Assembly: GCF_030380815.1 (NCBI RefSeq)
Contig: NZ_JAUDUY010000001.1
Location: 248,001-312,000, forward strand
Length of the DNA stretch: 64,000 nucleotides
Direction: 5' to 3'
Origin: Robiginitalea aurantiaca
GTDB lineage: Bacteria; Bacteroidota; Bacteroidia; Flavobacteriales; Flavobacteriaceae
Below, piece after piece: positions 1-8,153 of the stretch (its first letter is position 1; each line of letters begins with the position of its first letter). The position numbers and the translations under genes are program-made. The notes beneath the pieces were generated by a model, which was not told the DNA's origin, searched no databases, and saw nothing but the letters and a program-made list of their open reading frames with translations.

Positions 1-633
1 GATCCCGGAGACATTTTGTATTTCTTTTAGCAGAATATATTCTCCGTCATTTTTGGATTCATCGTGGAAAAATTGATAGACTTCCATCGCGTAGGTAACA
101 GGGTCAAAATAGAAATACCAAATATCCTTACCCACGGCTTCATCGTAGGTGACTTTTAAAACCAGATACGCTTTGCCCTTAAAGGTCTTCTTTTGTACAG
201 CAGGATCGAGTTTTGTGCCTTTATCCCTTAATTTCATGGGGAGTCCGTAGAGGTACGAATAATAATCACGATACATACGAGCCCGTTCACAATTCAGGCC
301 TTGTTCTTCAGCCTCAGCATCCGAAAAAGTCTCCTTTCCGTTCAGCAACAGTGTACATTTTGATCCTGAAACTTCATAGGTTTTTGTAGCTCCATTCTGT
401 TCTACGTACAGCCGAAACAGACCTGATTCCTGGTTGATAGTGATCTCGCTTATGCGGGCGGGTCGGTCCGGGGTATCCATACGAACCGTGAAAACGCCAT
501 TCATGGATCCCCAAACCCCATCGGGATCGTGGTAGGCAATACTTTTGGTCAAAAGGTCTTCAGCAGTTAAATCCTGGCTTTTGCCAATAAAAAAGCAAAA
601 GAGGAAGCAGGACAGGATCAGGAGGTTTCGCAT
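1..633 (-). CDS. DUF6503 family secreted protein, 3' end outside the window
   Basis: The frame is open from an ATG at 633 down to base 1, giving 211 residues without a stop, so the C-terminus lies beyond the window edge. Residues 1-20 form a signal peptide (hydrophobic LLILSCFLFCFF core ending in GKSQ), so the product is exported. The body, with an early AEDLLTKSIAYHDPDG segment and a late DIWYFYFDPVTYAMEVY segment, resembles the DUF6503 family of Bacteroidota, whose function is unknown. It is divergent from the Na/Pi symporter gene, with about 100 bp between the two starts. The family call rests on memory of its motifs. Confidence 0.7.
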   Translation of the reverse strand, partial: MRNLLILSCFLFCFFIGKSQDLTAEDLLTKSIAYHDPDGVWGSMNGVFTVRMDTPDRPARISEITINQESGLFRLYVEQNGATKTYEVSGSKCTLLLNGKETFSDAEAEEQGLNCERARMYRDYYSYLYGLPMKLRDKGTKLDPAVQKKTFKGKAYLVLKVTYDEAVGKDIWYFYFDPVTYAMEVYQFFHDESKNDGEYILLKEIQNVSGI

Positions 634-673
634 GGGATTTATTTCTCGGATTATTTTCCACGAGTTTAATAAA

Positions 674-712
674 TTTACATTACTCTAACGTTAAATTGAC
701 ATAATATAAACA
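674..712 (+). promoter_or_regulatory. Pho-box-like array of four 11-bp repeats
   Basis: Hexamers TTTACA (674), CTAACG (685), TTGACA (696) and TAAACA (707) start exactly 11 bp apart and read in the direction of the downstream phosphate symporter gene, whose ATG is at 737. The 11-bp spacing and TTAACA-like sequence match the direct-repeat form of PhoB/PhoP sites in other bacteria. Similar arrays precede the other phosphate genes nearby. Control by a PhoB-type regulator is inference. Confidence 0.6.
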
Positions 713-736
713 AAAAGCCTGTTTGCCGCTGAAGGA

Positions 737-2518
737 ATGACATACGGATTCACAGATATCTTACAGTTGGTTGGGGCCCTTGGCCTTTTCCTCTTTGGTA
801 TGAAAGCCATGAGTGACGCCCTGACTAAACTCGCTGGAGACCGAATGCGGTCCATCTTGGCAGGCCTGACCTCGAACCGTTTTTTCGGGGTCCTTACCGG
901 TTTTCTGATCACCTCTGTAATTCAATCATCTTCTGCCACGACACTCATGGTGGTGAGTTTTGCCAATGCTTCCCTGTTGACATTAACCGAATCTTTGAGT
1001 GTGATTATGGGAGCCAATATTGGGACAACCATAACGGCCTGGCTGATCACCTTGCTCGGGTTTAAGGTTAGCATGAGCAGTATCGCCCTTCCCCTTGTAG
1101 GGCTTGGGGTAGGACTCACCTTCTTTAAGAATAAGAACTGGGAGTATTGGGGTAGCTTTATCGTGGGGTTTGGATTACTGTTTATCGGACTTGAATTCCT
1201 AAAGGAAAACATGCCGGATATTGAGAAAACCCCTGAGGTCCTCTCTTTTTTACAGCGGTATACCCAGCACGGAATAGGATCAGTCCTGCTTTTTCTTTTG
1301 GTTGGGACCGTATTGACGGTCCTGATTCAGTCCTCCAGTGCAACTATGGCGTTGACGCTGCTAATGGCCGCAAAAGGCTGGATTCCCTTTGAAGCAGCGG
1401 CTGCAATGGTCCTGGGGGAAAATATCGGGACAACCATTACGGCGAATATCGCCGCTATGGTAGGCAATTTCAGGGCAAAACAGACAGCCCTTGCTCATTT
1501 GCTGTTCAATGTTTTAGGGGTCCTATGGATGCTTGCGGTATTCTATCCGTTCCTCCAGGGCGTCGCCTGGGTTACAGAGCGTTTGGGTTCCGGTTCTCCC
1601 TACACGGATCAGGCTGCTGTTCCGGTTGGCATCGCCCTTTTCCACACCTTTTTCAACGTGGCGAATACGTTTGTAATGATCTGGTTCATCAACCCCATGG
1701 CGAAGTTGGTAAGCTTGATCGTTCCGGAAAAAGTGCAACCGGAAAGGCCGATGGAGGAACCTAAGTTCCTGAGCAATGAGGCTCTGAATTATCCGGAGAC
1801 CGCCCTTGTTGCACTGGAGCGGGAAACCCGGTATCTTTTTGAACATGCCGTTTTTGAAATTGTCGCCCATGCCCTTAGCCTTCACCGAAAGGATATCCTT
1901 TCGGAAAGAAAGCCAAAGAAAGTGGTACACAAGTCCAGGGAAGATCTGCAGGTCGATGTCCGGGAGCTTTATTTGATTAAGGTAAAGCGCATCTACAGCG
2001 AAATCATAGCCTTCGCTGTGCATGCCCAGAGTGATTTGGAATTAAGTGAGTCCCAGCACCAGCGGATTTCGGAACTGAAAAATGCAAATCGCAAAATAGT
2101 TGAAATAATCAGGGATTCCAACGAGCTCAGCCGTAATGTGAATCACTATCTCCGGGAGCCTCATCAGGTGATGCTGAACGAATACGACGGCTTCAGAAAG
2201 AAGATGGTCAAGGTGTTCAGAGTTATACAGGGTTACCGGGAAGATGCCGATAGAAATGAATACCAGCGGAAACTCGCTAAGTTGTCCGAGCAGGCTCTCG
2301 AAAGCAGACGGGAAGGCAATCTCGGAATCGATAAGTTAATTCGGAAAAATAAAATCACCCCGGAAATGGCGTCCTCACTGGTCAATGATCACGATAACCT
2401 CAACAGTATTATTGAAAATCTCGTGGAGGTAGCGGTAATTCTCTACGGGGATCAGGAGGATACAGCCTTGACAGGAACTGGCATGCAAGAACCATATTCA
2501 AGTGCACTTCCTTTGTAA
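737..2518 (+). CDS. Na+/phosphate cotransporter with C-terminal PhoU-like domain
   Basis: This 593-residue inner-membrane protein belongs to the NptA/PNaS (YjbB) family of sodium-coupled phosphate carriers. The two inverted Na_Pi_cotrans repeats each carry the QSSSAT signature (residues 63-68 and 198-203) followed by an NIGTTIT segment (about 94-100 and 229-235). Roughly residues 370-570 form a helical PhoU-like cytoplasmic domain, which in this family is thought to tune transport. The gene runs towards the PiT gene with 18 bp between stops. A four-copy Pho-box-like array sits just upstream, pointing to induction under phosphate limitation. The direction of transport, uptake or export, cannot be read from the sequence. 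Confidence 0.9.
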   Translation: MTYGFTDILQLVGALGLFLFGMKAMSDALTKLAGDRMRSILAGLTSNRFFGVLTGFLITSVIQSSSATTLMVVSFANASLLTLTESLSVIMGANIGTTITAWLITLLGFKVSMSSIALPLVGLGVGLTFFKNKNWEYWGSFIVGFGLLFIGLEFLKENMPDIEKTPEVLSFLQRYTQHGIGSVLLFLLVGTVLTVLIQSSSATMALTLLMAAKGWIPFEAAAAMVLGENIGTTITANIAAMVGNFRAKQTALAHLLFNVLGVLWMLAVFYPFLQGVAWVTERLGSGSPYTDQAAVPVGIALFHTFFNVANTFVMIWFINPMAKLVSLIVPEKVQPERPMEEPKFLSNEALNYPETALVALERETRYLFEHAVFEIVAHALSLHRKDILSERKPKKVVHKSREDLQVDVRELYLIKVKRIYSEIIAFAVHAQSDLELSESQHQRISELKNANRKIVEIIRDSNELSRNVNHYLREPHQVMLNEYDGFRKKMVKVFRVIQGYREDADRNEYQRKLAKLSEQALESRREGNLGIDKLIRKNKITPEMASSLVNDHDNLNSIIENLVEVAVILYGDQEDTALTGTGMQEPYSSALPL

Positions 2519-2536
2519 TGTTACTGAATTAGAGCG

Positions 2537-4843
2537 TTAAGAACTAATGGGCGAATTGGGCAACGGATTCTGATTATCTGTCCCTTCATAAGCCTCCTGG
2601 TACTGCTCCAGAAGATTCATCGTCGCAGTTACAAAATCTTTAGTCTCTAACAGCAAAGAAAAATACAGGGTAGTGTTCTTTGGGCTTGATTCCTCTGTCC
2701 GCGTACGGGCCACCTGCTTTTCTATTTTTTGGGATAGCAATCCAAAAAGTTCCTGTTTTCGATCGATGATTGCGCTGAGTTTATCAAAATCTTCATTATC
2801 AAAAACCTCTCGTGTGCTGTTTAAAACTTCTTCCAGGAGCGTATCGATTTCATTCAGCTCTTTGATCTGGTTGTATTTCAGCTTTTTGTGATTGTTATTT
2901 ACATGGTTATGGCTGACCTTGCCAATATACTCAAGGGATTGAGCCATATCCTGGAGGTATCCGAGAATGTTGATATAGAAATTACTCGCACCCAGGCTTG
3001 CCTCATCCAGGTTTTTGATAAAATAGAATATACTATCTCTCAGGTCATCAATTTCAGCGCTGAGCTTAGCGCCCTGTTTCTTATTCTTATTGAGCTGTTC
3101 CAAATTCATTTTAGAGAGCCCGTTTATAGAATTTGAAAAGATCTTATTGCTTCGTTTGACTACTTTGGAAATATTGCTCGCACTTTCTGAAATGACCCCA
3201 ATTATATGGCTGCTTTCGGTACGTCTGAGACCATCTTCGGCCCGTAGCTCCTGGCTTTTCTTTCTATGGGAAATATAGTTACGGGCTATTAAAAGAATAG
3301 CGACGAACAAAAGAATTCCAATTGCGGTCGCCTTACCGAAACTAATTATTGTTAATATGGTCCCCGAAGCGATAAAGGCGATAAGAGCCGTCATGAACCA
3401 GCCTCCGATAACATTGAGGACCCCGGCAACCCGGTAAACCGCGCTTTCACTTCCCCAAGCCTTGTCAGCAAGAGAAGTTCCCATGGCCACCATAAAGGTG
3501 ACATAGGTTGTGGAAAGGGGTAATTTATAGGAAGTCGCAATGGAGATTAGGATTCCTGCCACCATAAGATTGACCGCAGCCCGCACCATATCAAAAGCGG
3601 GTAATTCGTGAACTTTCCCCTGGTTCAGTTTGATAACCGGTTTTTCGAAGCGGCTACTGATTTTTTTCTGTACGGCTTCAGGCAGGACCGTACGTGTATA
3701 GGTCCCCATCATTATGGTAAACCGAACAAGATTTCTGGAGAGGATATTGGGTTCGAAACGCTCTTTGGCTTCCCCTTCACGCGCCAGGTTGATTTCCGTG
3801 TCAGCCACATAACGCGCTTTTTTCGAAAGCCAGAGGGTAATGACCATCACAATTCCAGAAATGAAAAGCAGGAGCGTTGGTGTTGGCACCTTTTCAGTCA
3901 GGACCGACATGCTGAATTCACTTGCTGCGATACCCGATGCACTCCAGGCTTCATAGGACTGGTAGGCGGCGATCGGCACTCCGATAAAGTTGACCAAATC
4001 GTTACCGGCAAATGCAAGAGCCAATGCAAATGTACCGACGGCAATAATCAGTTTATAGATGTTTACTTTAAAAAGCGCGGTCAGTAAGTAGGAGAGGATA
4101 GACCAGAAAACCACACTTATCCCGATAATTGATACTACCTGGGCTTCAAGGAATTCCGAGATCTTCATACCGCCAATGATCTCATAGGTTTCGCCGGCAA
4201 AGGGCGTACCTTTTATCCCCTTCATAAAAATGAAATAGGTAATGGCAGAAAGGGCAATTCCTCCGAAACAGGCGGCAACCCATTTTGCTTTTTTCTCAAA
4301 GTCATATGAGAGTAGCAATCGCGACACCCATTGAACCACGGCACCGATTGTAAATGCAACTACCACAGACAAAAGAATACCCAGGATGATTTCCGTGGCC
4401 TTAGCTGTGTTGATGTAGTTCACCACATCGCCAAATGCACCGCCCTCGGCCGCGATTTTGATAAAAGACATGGCAACAGCAGCCCCCAGTAATTCAAAGA
4501 CTATGGAAACCGTCGTAGAAGTGGGCATGCCAAGGGTATTGAAGAAATCGAGCAGCAGTATGTCCGTGATCATGACGGCCATGAAGATGAACATGATTTC
4601 GTCAAAATAGAATTCCCCGGGATTGAAGATACCTTTTCGAGCCACTTCCATCATTCCGCTTGAGAAGATCGCACCAAAGGCAATCCCAAGGCTGGCCACG
4701 ATCATGATCGTGCGGAAAGAAATGGCTTTAGAGCCTACTGCCGAATTGAGGAAATTTACGGCATCATTGCTTACGCCTACTACAAGGTCTGCTATGGCCA
4801 GTACGGCCAAAGCGATAATCATCAGTAGATAAATATTGTCCAT
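2537..4843 (-). CDS. PiT-family inorganic phosphate transporter with PhoU-like tail
   Basis: This is a 768-residue membrane protein of the PiT family, low-affinity metal-phosphate/H+ or Na+ symporters. The two family signatures are visible as GVSNDAVNFLNS near residue 24 and AGNDLVNFIG near residue 280, within about ten to twelve hydrophobic segments. Residues from about 550 to the end are charged and helical (ISKVVKRSNKIF and LSKMNLEQLNKNKK stretches) and look like a PhoU-type regulatory domain fused to the transporter. Standard PiT proteins are roughly 400-550 residues, so the tail explains the length. The gene lies 68 bp downstream of the porin gene in the same direction, with its own Pho-box-like pair in the gap. 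Confidence 0.9.
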   Translation of the reverse strand: MDNIYLLMIIALAVLAIADLVVGVSNDAVNFLNSAVGSKAISFRTIMIVASLGIAFGAIFSSGMMEVARKGIFNPGEFYFDEIMFIFMAVMITDILLLDFFNTLGMPTSTTVSIVFELLGAAVAMSFIKIAAEGGAFGDVVNYINTAKATEIILGILLSVVVAFTIGAVVQWVSRLLLSYDFEKKAKWVAACFGGIALSAITYFIFMKGIKGTPFAGETYEIIGGMKISEFLEAQVVSIIGISVVFWSILSYLLTALFKVNIYKLIIAVGTFALALAFAGNDLVNFIGVPIAAYQSYEAWSASGIAASEFSMSVLTEKVPTPTLLLFISGIVMVITLWLSKKARYVADTEINLAREGEAKERFEPNILSRNLVRFTIMMGTYTRTVLPEAVQKKISSRFEKPVIKLNQGKVHELPAFDMVRAAVNLMVAGILISIATSYKLPLSTTYVTFMVAMGTSLADKAWGSESAVYRVAGVLNVIGGWFMTALIAFIASGTILTIISFGKATAIGILLFVAILLIARNYISHRKKSQELRAEDGLRRTESSHIIGVISESASNISKVVKRSNKIFSNSINGLSKMNLEQLNKNKKQGAKLSAEIDDLRDSIFYFIKNLDEASLGASNFYINILGYLQDMAQSLEYIGKVSHNHVNNNHKKLKYNQIKELNEIDTLLEEVLNSTREVFDNEDFDKLSAIIDRKQELFGLLSQKIEKQVARTRTEESSPKNTTLYFSLLLETKDFVTATMNLLEQYQEAYEGTDNQNPLPNSPISS

Positions 4844-4891
4844 AAGATTGAAAATACAATGTACAAAGATCTCTTCAAAACCCGAGCCGGG

Positions 4892-4908
4892 TGTTACCTA
4901 AAAGTTAT
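4892..4908 (-). promoter_or_regulatory. Pho-box-like pair upstream of the PiT gene
   Basis: On the minus strand ATAACT (4908-4903) and GTAACA (4897-4892) start 11 bp apart, in the sense orientation and about 50 bp before the PiT start codon at 4843. The spacing and sequence match the other arrays in the first 11 kb. It suggests the PiT gene can be transcribed separately from the porin gene. With only two copies the call is weaker than at the symporter. Confidence 0.45.
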
Positions 4909-4911
4909 TTT

Positions 4912-6123
4912 TTAAAAGTGCAGATCGAATTGAAGCCGCCACAATACGGTTCCCGTGTCGTCATCCAGATCCAGGTAATTCACATCGGTCTGTACTTTTA
5001 ACTTATGCCCTACAAAATACTTAGAAAATCCAAGTGTATACTGACTTTGAGGACCTTTTCCCGTAATGCTCTCATCCAGGTTTACATACGTGTACCTCCC
5101 TGCCACTTCCCAATTGTTTTTGAAAAGATACCCCGACTGAAAGTTTACGGAATTCCCTACTTGCACCACGATACCCGTCGGAGTGCCGTCAGAATTTAAT
5201 GCAATCGGATCATCTGCCGTACGGGAGGCGTATTCAGCCATTAAAGAAAACCCACGGTATTTAAACATGGCATCCACAAAAAGCGTTTGAATCGGGGTTT
5301 CGTGAAAGCCGTCATCGGTAATCATGTATATACCCAAATTACTGCGGTTCCTCACCGCATTGTCATTGTAATCGTAGGATGTTGCAAGCATTAATTTGGG
5401 ATGTTTTTCCCTTTCGAGATCACTTTCAAAATAGTCTCCTTTTTTTGCGAAAAGGCCAAAGGGGAGAAGCTCTATCCGTCCGGTATATTGATGTCCTCCG
5501 AGGTTTCCGGTGGTGACGTTCCGGCCCTCACCCTGGGAAAAAGCAAATATTTCCCTTATGACAAAGGTATCCGTCAGATCAATATGGTGCCGAAGTTGAA
5601 AACCAATATCGCGATCAATATTAAACTGTGCATTTAAAAGGGAGCGATCGACCAGTTGCAGGTTACCTGAAGAAACGACACGCTCGACGTTACCGGGTAA
5701 TTTGGTCTGTCCGGCCCACAAAACAAAATTTTCATAAAAATTCCATTTCACCACCGCATCCATTAAAAACCGCGGTGTATTTCCTGTGAATACCGATGTG
5801 CCGGACATATCCCTGTTGGAGAGCCCTAACTCTATTTTGTATTCCAGTTTAGGTGTAAAAGCAAAGCCGTCGAATTTAAGTCGCGACCTTCGGATCAGGA
5901 AATTGCTTTGGGGTTCTAATAAGAAGGCATCATCGTTTTCCAGTTCCAGCCATGAAGTAGAAGCCAGGAACTGCATACGAAGCCCAATTTTCATGGCCCA
6001 ACTGCTATCCTTTCCTACGAGATTGAAGAGTCCTTTTCCAAAGACGGGTGCGTTCCCTTCCTGAGCTAAACTGCTGGAAGAAAACAGGATCAGCAGAAGC
6101 GCCAATCGAAATAATGACTTCAT
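4912..6123 (-). CDS. OprP/OprO-type phosphate-selective outer-membrane porin
   Basis: The 403-residue product starts with a signal peptide (about residues 1-20, ending SSLAQ) and continues as an amphipathic beta-strand-rich chain ending in the aromatic LQFDLHF terminus typical of outer-membrane barrels. The overall pattern (RSRLKFDGFAF, YKIELGLSNRD, LWAGQTKLPGN, LVDRSLLN, DIGFQLRH) is that of Porin_O_P proteins, trimeric porins selective for phosphate or polyphosphate. Its position directly upstream of a PiT transporter gives a matched outer- and inner-membrane route for phosphate. A Pho-box-like repeat lies 40 bp upstream of the start. Confidence 0.85.
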   Translation of the reverse strand: MKSLFRLALLLILFSSSSLAQEGNAPVFGKGLFNLVGKDSSWAMKIGLRMQFLASTSWLELENDDAFLLEPQSNFLIRRSRLKFDGFAFTPKLEYKIELGLSNRDMSGTSVFTGNTPRFLMDAVVKWNFYENFVLWAGQTKLPGNVERVVSSGNLQLVDRSLLNAQFNIDRDIGFQLRHHIDLTDTFVIREIFAFSQGEGRNVTTGNLGGHQYTGRIELLPFGLFAKKGDYFESDLEREKHPKLMLATSYDYNDNAVRNRSNLGIYMITDDGFHETPIQTLFVDAMFKYRGFSLMAEYASRTADDPIALNSDGTPTGIVVQVGNSVNFQSGYLFKNNWEVAGRYTYVNLDESITGKGPQSQYTLGFSKYFVGHKLKVQTDVNYLDLDDDTGTVLWRLQFDLHF

Positions 6124-6162
6124 TAAGATTAGTTTTTGTCTGATGCAAAGGAGCGAAAATAG

Positions 6163-6190
6163 TGTTAATAAAATGTTACGAAAGGATTAT
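6163..6190 (-). promoter_or_regulatory. Pho-box-like array upstream of the porin gene
   Basis: On the minus strand GTAACA (6179-6174) and TTAACA (6168-6163) start exactly 11 bp apart, with a weaker third unit ATAATC at 6190-6185 in the same phase. The array reads towards the porin gene, whose start is 40 bp further on. This is the best match in the window to the TTAACA-N5-TTAACA form of a Pho box. Confidence 0.55.
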
Positions 6191-6207
6191 CATAAGTCGC
6201 TACAGGA

Positions 6208-6238
6208 CATAAAAAAACTGCCTTGGCCAAGGCAGTTT
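6208..6238 (-). terminator. Intrinsic terminator for leftward transcription
   Basis: A perfect 24-nt palindrome (AAACTGCCTTGG and its complement, 6215-6238) is followed on the minus strand by a run of seven T. On the plus strand only three T follow, so the signal works leftward. No annotated gene ends here. The nearest leftward source is the small ORF at 6277-6399 or a non-coding transcript. Confidence 0.7.
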
Positions 6239-6276
6239 AACGTATTCATACAATTAAAGTCGACAAAAACTAGATC

Positions 6277-6399
6277 TTATATGAAATACATGGTGTGTTT
6301 AAACACCCTCAAAACTCGGGTACTAAGGTGATATAATGGTAAACCGAATATTAAGTAATCATAAAGTTTCAGGAAAAAAATCGCTCCTTCAATACACAT
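6277..6399 (-). CDS. Candidate 40-residue small protein in the Pho gap
   Basis: An ATG at 6399 opens 40 codons ending in TAA at 6277, encoding a basic, hydrophobic peptide (MCIEGAIFFLKLYDYLIFGL followed by PLYHLSTRVLRVFKHTMYFI). I do not recognise it. It is supported by context only: a leftward Pho-box-like array ends 43 bp before the start, about the same spacing as for the porin and PiT genes, and a leftward terminator begins 39 bp after the stop. There is no clear ribosome-binding site, which is usual in this phylum. The transcript could equally be a non-coding RNA of about 200 nt. Confidence 0.35.
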   Translation of the reverse strand: MCIEGAIFFLKLYDYLIFGLPLYHLSTRVLRVFKHTMYFI

Positions 6400-6441
6400 A
6401 AACAAATCTTAAATACTAATAATCAAATACTTACGTTCTAA

Positions 6442-6480
6442 TGTAAAGAAAAGGTTAAGCAAAAGTTGAATTAAGGTTAA
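6442..6480 (-). promoter_or_regulatory. Pho-box-like array pointing leftward
   Basis: Read on the minus strand, TTAACC (6480-6475), TCAACT (6469-6464), TTAACC (6458-6453) and TTTACA (6447-6442) are spaced at exactly 11 bp. In every other array of this region the T-rich strand is the sense strand, so this one should drive transcription away from the MORN gene at 6515 and into the gap. Action on the divergent gene as well is possible. Confidence 0.5.
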
Positions 6481-6502
6481 AAATAAAGTATATTTAACCT
6501 AT

Positions 6503-6510
6503 TAAGTTTG
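6503..6510 (+). promoter_or_regulatory. TAnnTTTG -7 element directly before a start codon
   Basis: TAAGTTTG fits the Bacteroidota -7 consensus TAnnTTTG and ends four bases before the ATG at 6515. If used, transcription would begin at or next to the start codon, giving a leaderless mRNA. No good -33 element is visible at the usual distance. Confidence 0.35.
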
Positions 6511-6514
6511 AACT

Positions 6515-6871
6515 ATGAGGACTCTTATTATAATTTTTCTGCTTTCTCCTTTCATGTTTTATGCACAACAGGAAAGGGAGGTTAGTTTGTTAGAAGATAA
6601 AAATCTTATCGAGGTAGTCTACTTTCACGACAATGGAACCATAAGCCAAACAGGGACATATGATTTAAACGGTCTTCTGCATGGGAAATGGGAAAGTTTT
6701 GATGAATCGGGTAATAAGGTAGCCATGGGCTCGTATAACTTCGGTAAAAAAGACGGGAAATGGTTTTTCTGGAATAATGAGATCTTAAGGGAAGTTGATT
6801 ATAACGCTAACACCATCGCAGCTGTCCGAGAGTGGCAGGATGGGGAGAAACTGGCCTTGAACAATAAATAA
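6515..6871 (+). CDS. Small exported MORN-repeat-like protein (YwqK family type)
   Basis: The 118-residue product has a signal peptide (about residues 1-18, ending FMFYAQ) followed by MORN_2-type repeats: FHDNGTISQTGTYDLNGLLHGKW, DESGNKVAMGSYNFGKKDGKW, then a shorter third unit. Such proteins are common in Flavobacteria and are often labelled YwqK-like antitoxin, a name with little functional support when no toxin is present, as here. It is probably periplasmic or surface-exposed. It is flanked upstream by the leftward Pho-box-like array and downstream by a strong bidirectional terminator shared with the beta-helix lipoprotein gene. Confidence 0.7.
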   Translation: MRTLIIIFLLSPFMFYAQQEREVSLLEDKNLIEVVYFHDNGTISQTGTYDLNGLLHGKWESFDESGNKVAMGSYNFGKKDGKWFFWNNEILREVDYNANTIAAVREWQDGEKLALNNK

Positions 6872-6885
6872 TTAATTAAGGGAAT

Positions 6886-6920
6886 AAAAAAAAGCCGCAT
6901 TTCAAATGCGGCTTTTTTTT
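6886..6920. terminator. Bidirectional intrinsic terminator
   Basis: The stem AAAGCCGCATTT / AAATGCGGCTTT (about 6891-6915) has a run of eight or more A before it and eight T after it, so it can terminate both the rightward MORN gene and the leftward beta-helix lipoprotein operon, whose stop codons flank it. Confidence 0.85.
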
Positions 6921-6933
6921 ATGTTCTCCCATT

Positions 6934-8133
6934 CTATTGATTTATCCCCACGGTCCATCCTGCACCCCAGGAAGACACATCAGTCCCGGTACCATTACCA
7001 TCTCCGAATATAAAATCTGATTCGTCAAAAGTATATCCGGTATCGTTTTTCAATTTTGTAGTAACATTGGTAAAGGTTACATCTGTGACCCGAAGGTCTC
7101 CATCCAATACGCCCTGCCCGGTTGGGTTATTCCCTGTGTCCCCGTCAAGGTCAAAGGCCTCCTCAAAGTTGATGACCACAACATTAGTGAAAAGTCCCTG
7201 AGTCCCTGCCCTTAGGCGTATAGCCTCGCTGGGGTCGTTGGCGATAACAGTGACGTTGTTGATGTTTGGAGCAGAGAAATAGCCGCCCTCATTGCTGAAA
7301 TCAACATTGTACCCATCGCACTCAAAAGCTTTATCGTGGTTGGTTCCGTGCTGGACATAGACGTCGTTAAGGGTTCCGATATAACCCTCGGTCCAGTCAA
7401 TTGAGTCATCCTCTGAGTTCACAATGGCCACCTGGCTCACATTGACGGTTCCTCCAAAGAATTCAACCCCATCATCAGACCCTTCAAAAACTTGCAGGTG
7501 ATCAATGGTGGTTCCATTTCCAACGGCGTAGAGTGACAACCCGTTCAGCTCGGCATTCCCATCAATGGCACCCCCGGCATATTCGATGCGCACGTACTGA
7601 AGGATACCTGAATTATCAGAGGGGACATTTCCGCCATAGGAAAGGTTCCCAACTTCGGAGGTAGCTGTATCATCAGATCCATCGGCTGTTGAGTTGATTG
7701 GGGCCAATCCGCAAATGACTAACCCGCCCCAGTCTCCGGCCCCTGGCGTACTTGCGTTTGATGTGAATACAATGGGGGCATTCGAAGAACCAACGGCATT
7801 TATCCGCGCGCCCTGTTGAATGGCGATATAAGCATTGACTCCAACCGGTTGAGCCCTTATGGTTTTACCGGCAGGGATTGTCAATGTTGTACCATTGGCC
7901 ATCAGGACAGGTCCTGTTACGAGGTATTCGGTATCCGCGTCCAGCGTGAGATCCTCAGTATAAACCCCACTGAGGCCAACAACATCCTCACCCGGATTTC
8001 CGGAGCCTGGACCATTAATTACGGTATTGTTAACCGTACTGTTGTCGTTTATGACAATATCCGGAGTATCCTTACTCTCACAAGAAGCCAGCAAGCCGGC
8101 TGCAATTCCCAATGTTAATAATGTCTTCTTCAT
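6934..8133 (-). CDS. Beta-helix lipoprotein partnered with a TonB receptor
   Basis: The 399-residue product begins with a lipoprotein signal peptide ending in LLASC, so Cys18 should be lipidated. The rest is low in charge and rich in Asn, Gly and Val, with repeats such as NGTTLTIPAGKTI, YAVGNGTTIDHLQVFEGSDDG and GTVNVSQVAIVNSEDDS, which suggests a right-handed parallel beta-helix exposed at the cell surface. It follows the TonB receptor gene by 20 bp and is very likely cotranscribed. Pairing of a surface lipoprotein with a TonB receptor is the usual layout for substrate capture and import. The Pho-box-like repeats upstream of the pair suggest a phosphorus-containing substrate. The substrate itself is unknown. 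Confidence 0.6.
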   Translation of the reverse strand: MKKTLLTLGIAAGLLASCESKDTPDIVINDNSTVNNTVINGPGSGNPGEDVVGLSGVYTEDLTLDADTEYLVTGPVLMANGTTLTIPAGKTIRAQPVGVNAYIAIQQGARINAVGSSNAPIVFTSNASTPGAGDWGGLVICGLAPINSTADGSDDTATSEVGNLSYGGNVPSDNSGILQYVRIEYAGGAIDGNAELNGLSLYAVGNGTTIDHLQVFEGSDDGVEFFGGTVNVSQVAIVNSEDDSIDWTEGYIGTLNDVYVQHGTNHDKAFECDGYNVDFSNEGGYFSAPNINNVTVIANDPSEAIRLRAGTQGLFTNVVVINFEEAFDLDGDTGNNPTGQGVLDGDLRVTDVTFTNVTTKLKNDTGYTFDESDFIFGDGNGTGTDVSSWGAGWTVGINQ

Positions 8134-8153
8134 TTTTTTAAAGTTTTATTGAA

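Noticed and set aside
6515-6871. Toxin-antitoxin function for the YwqK-like MORN protein
   Set aside because: No toxin gene is adjacent and the protein is exported. The family label alone does not support it.
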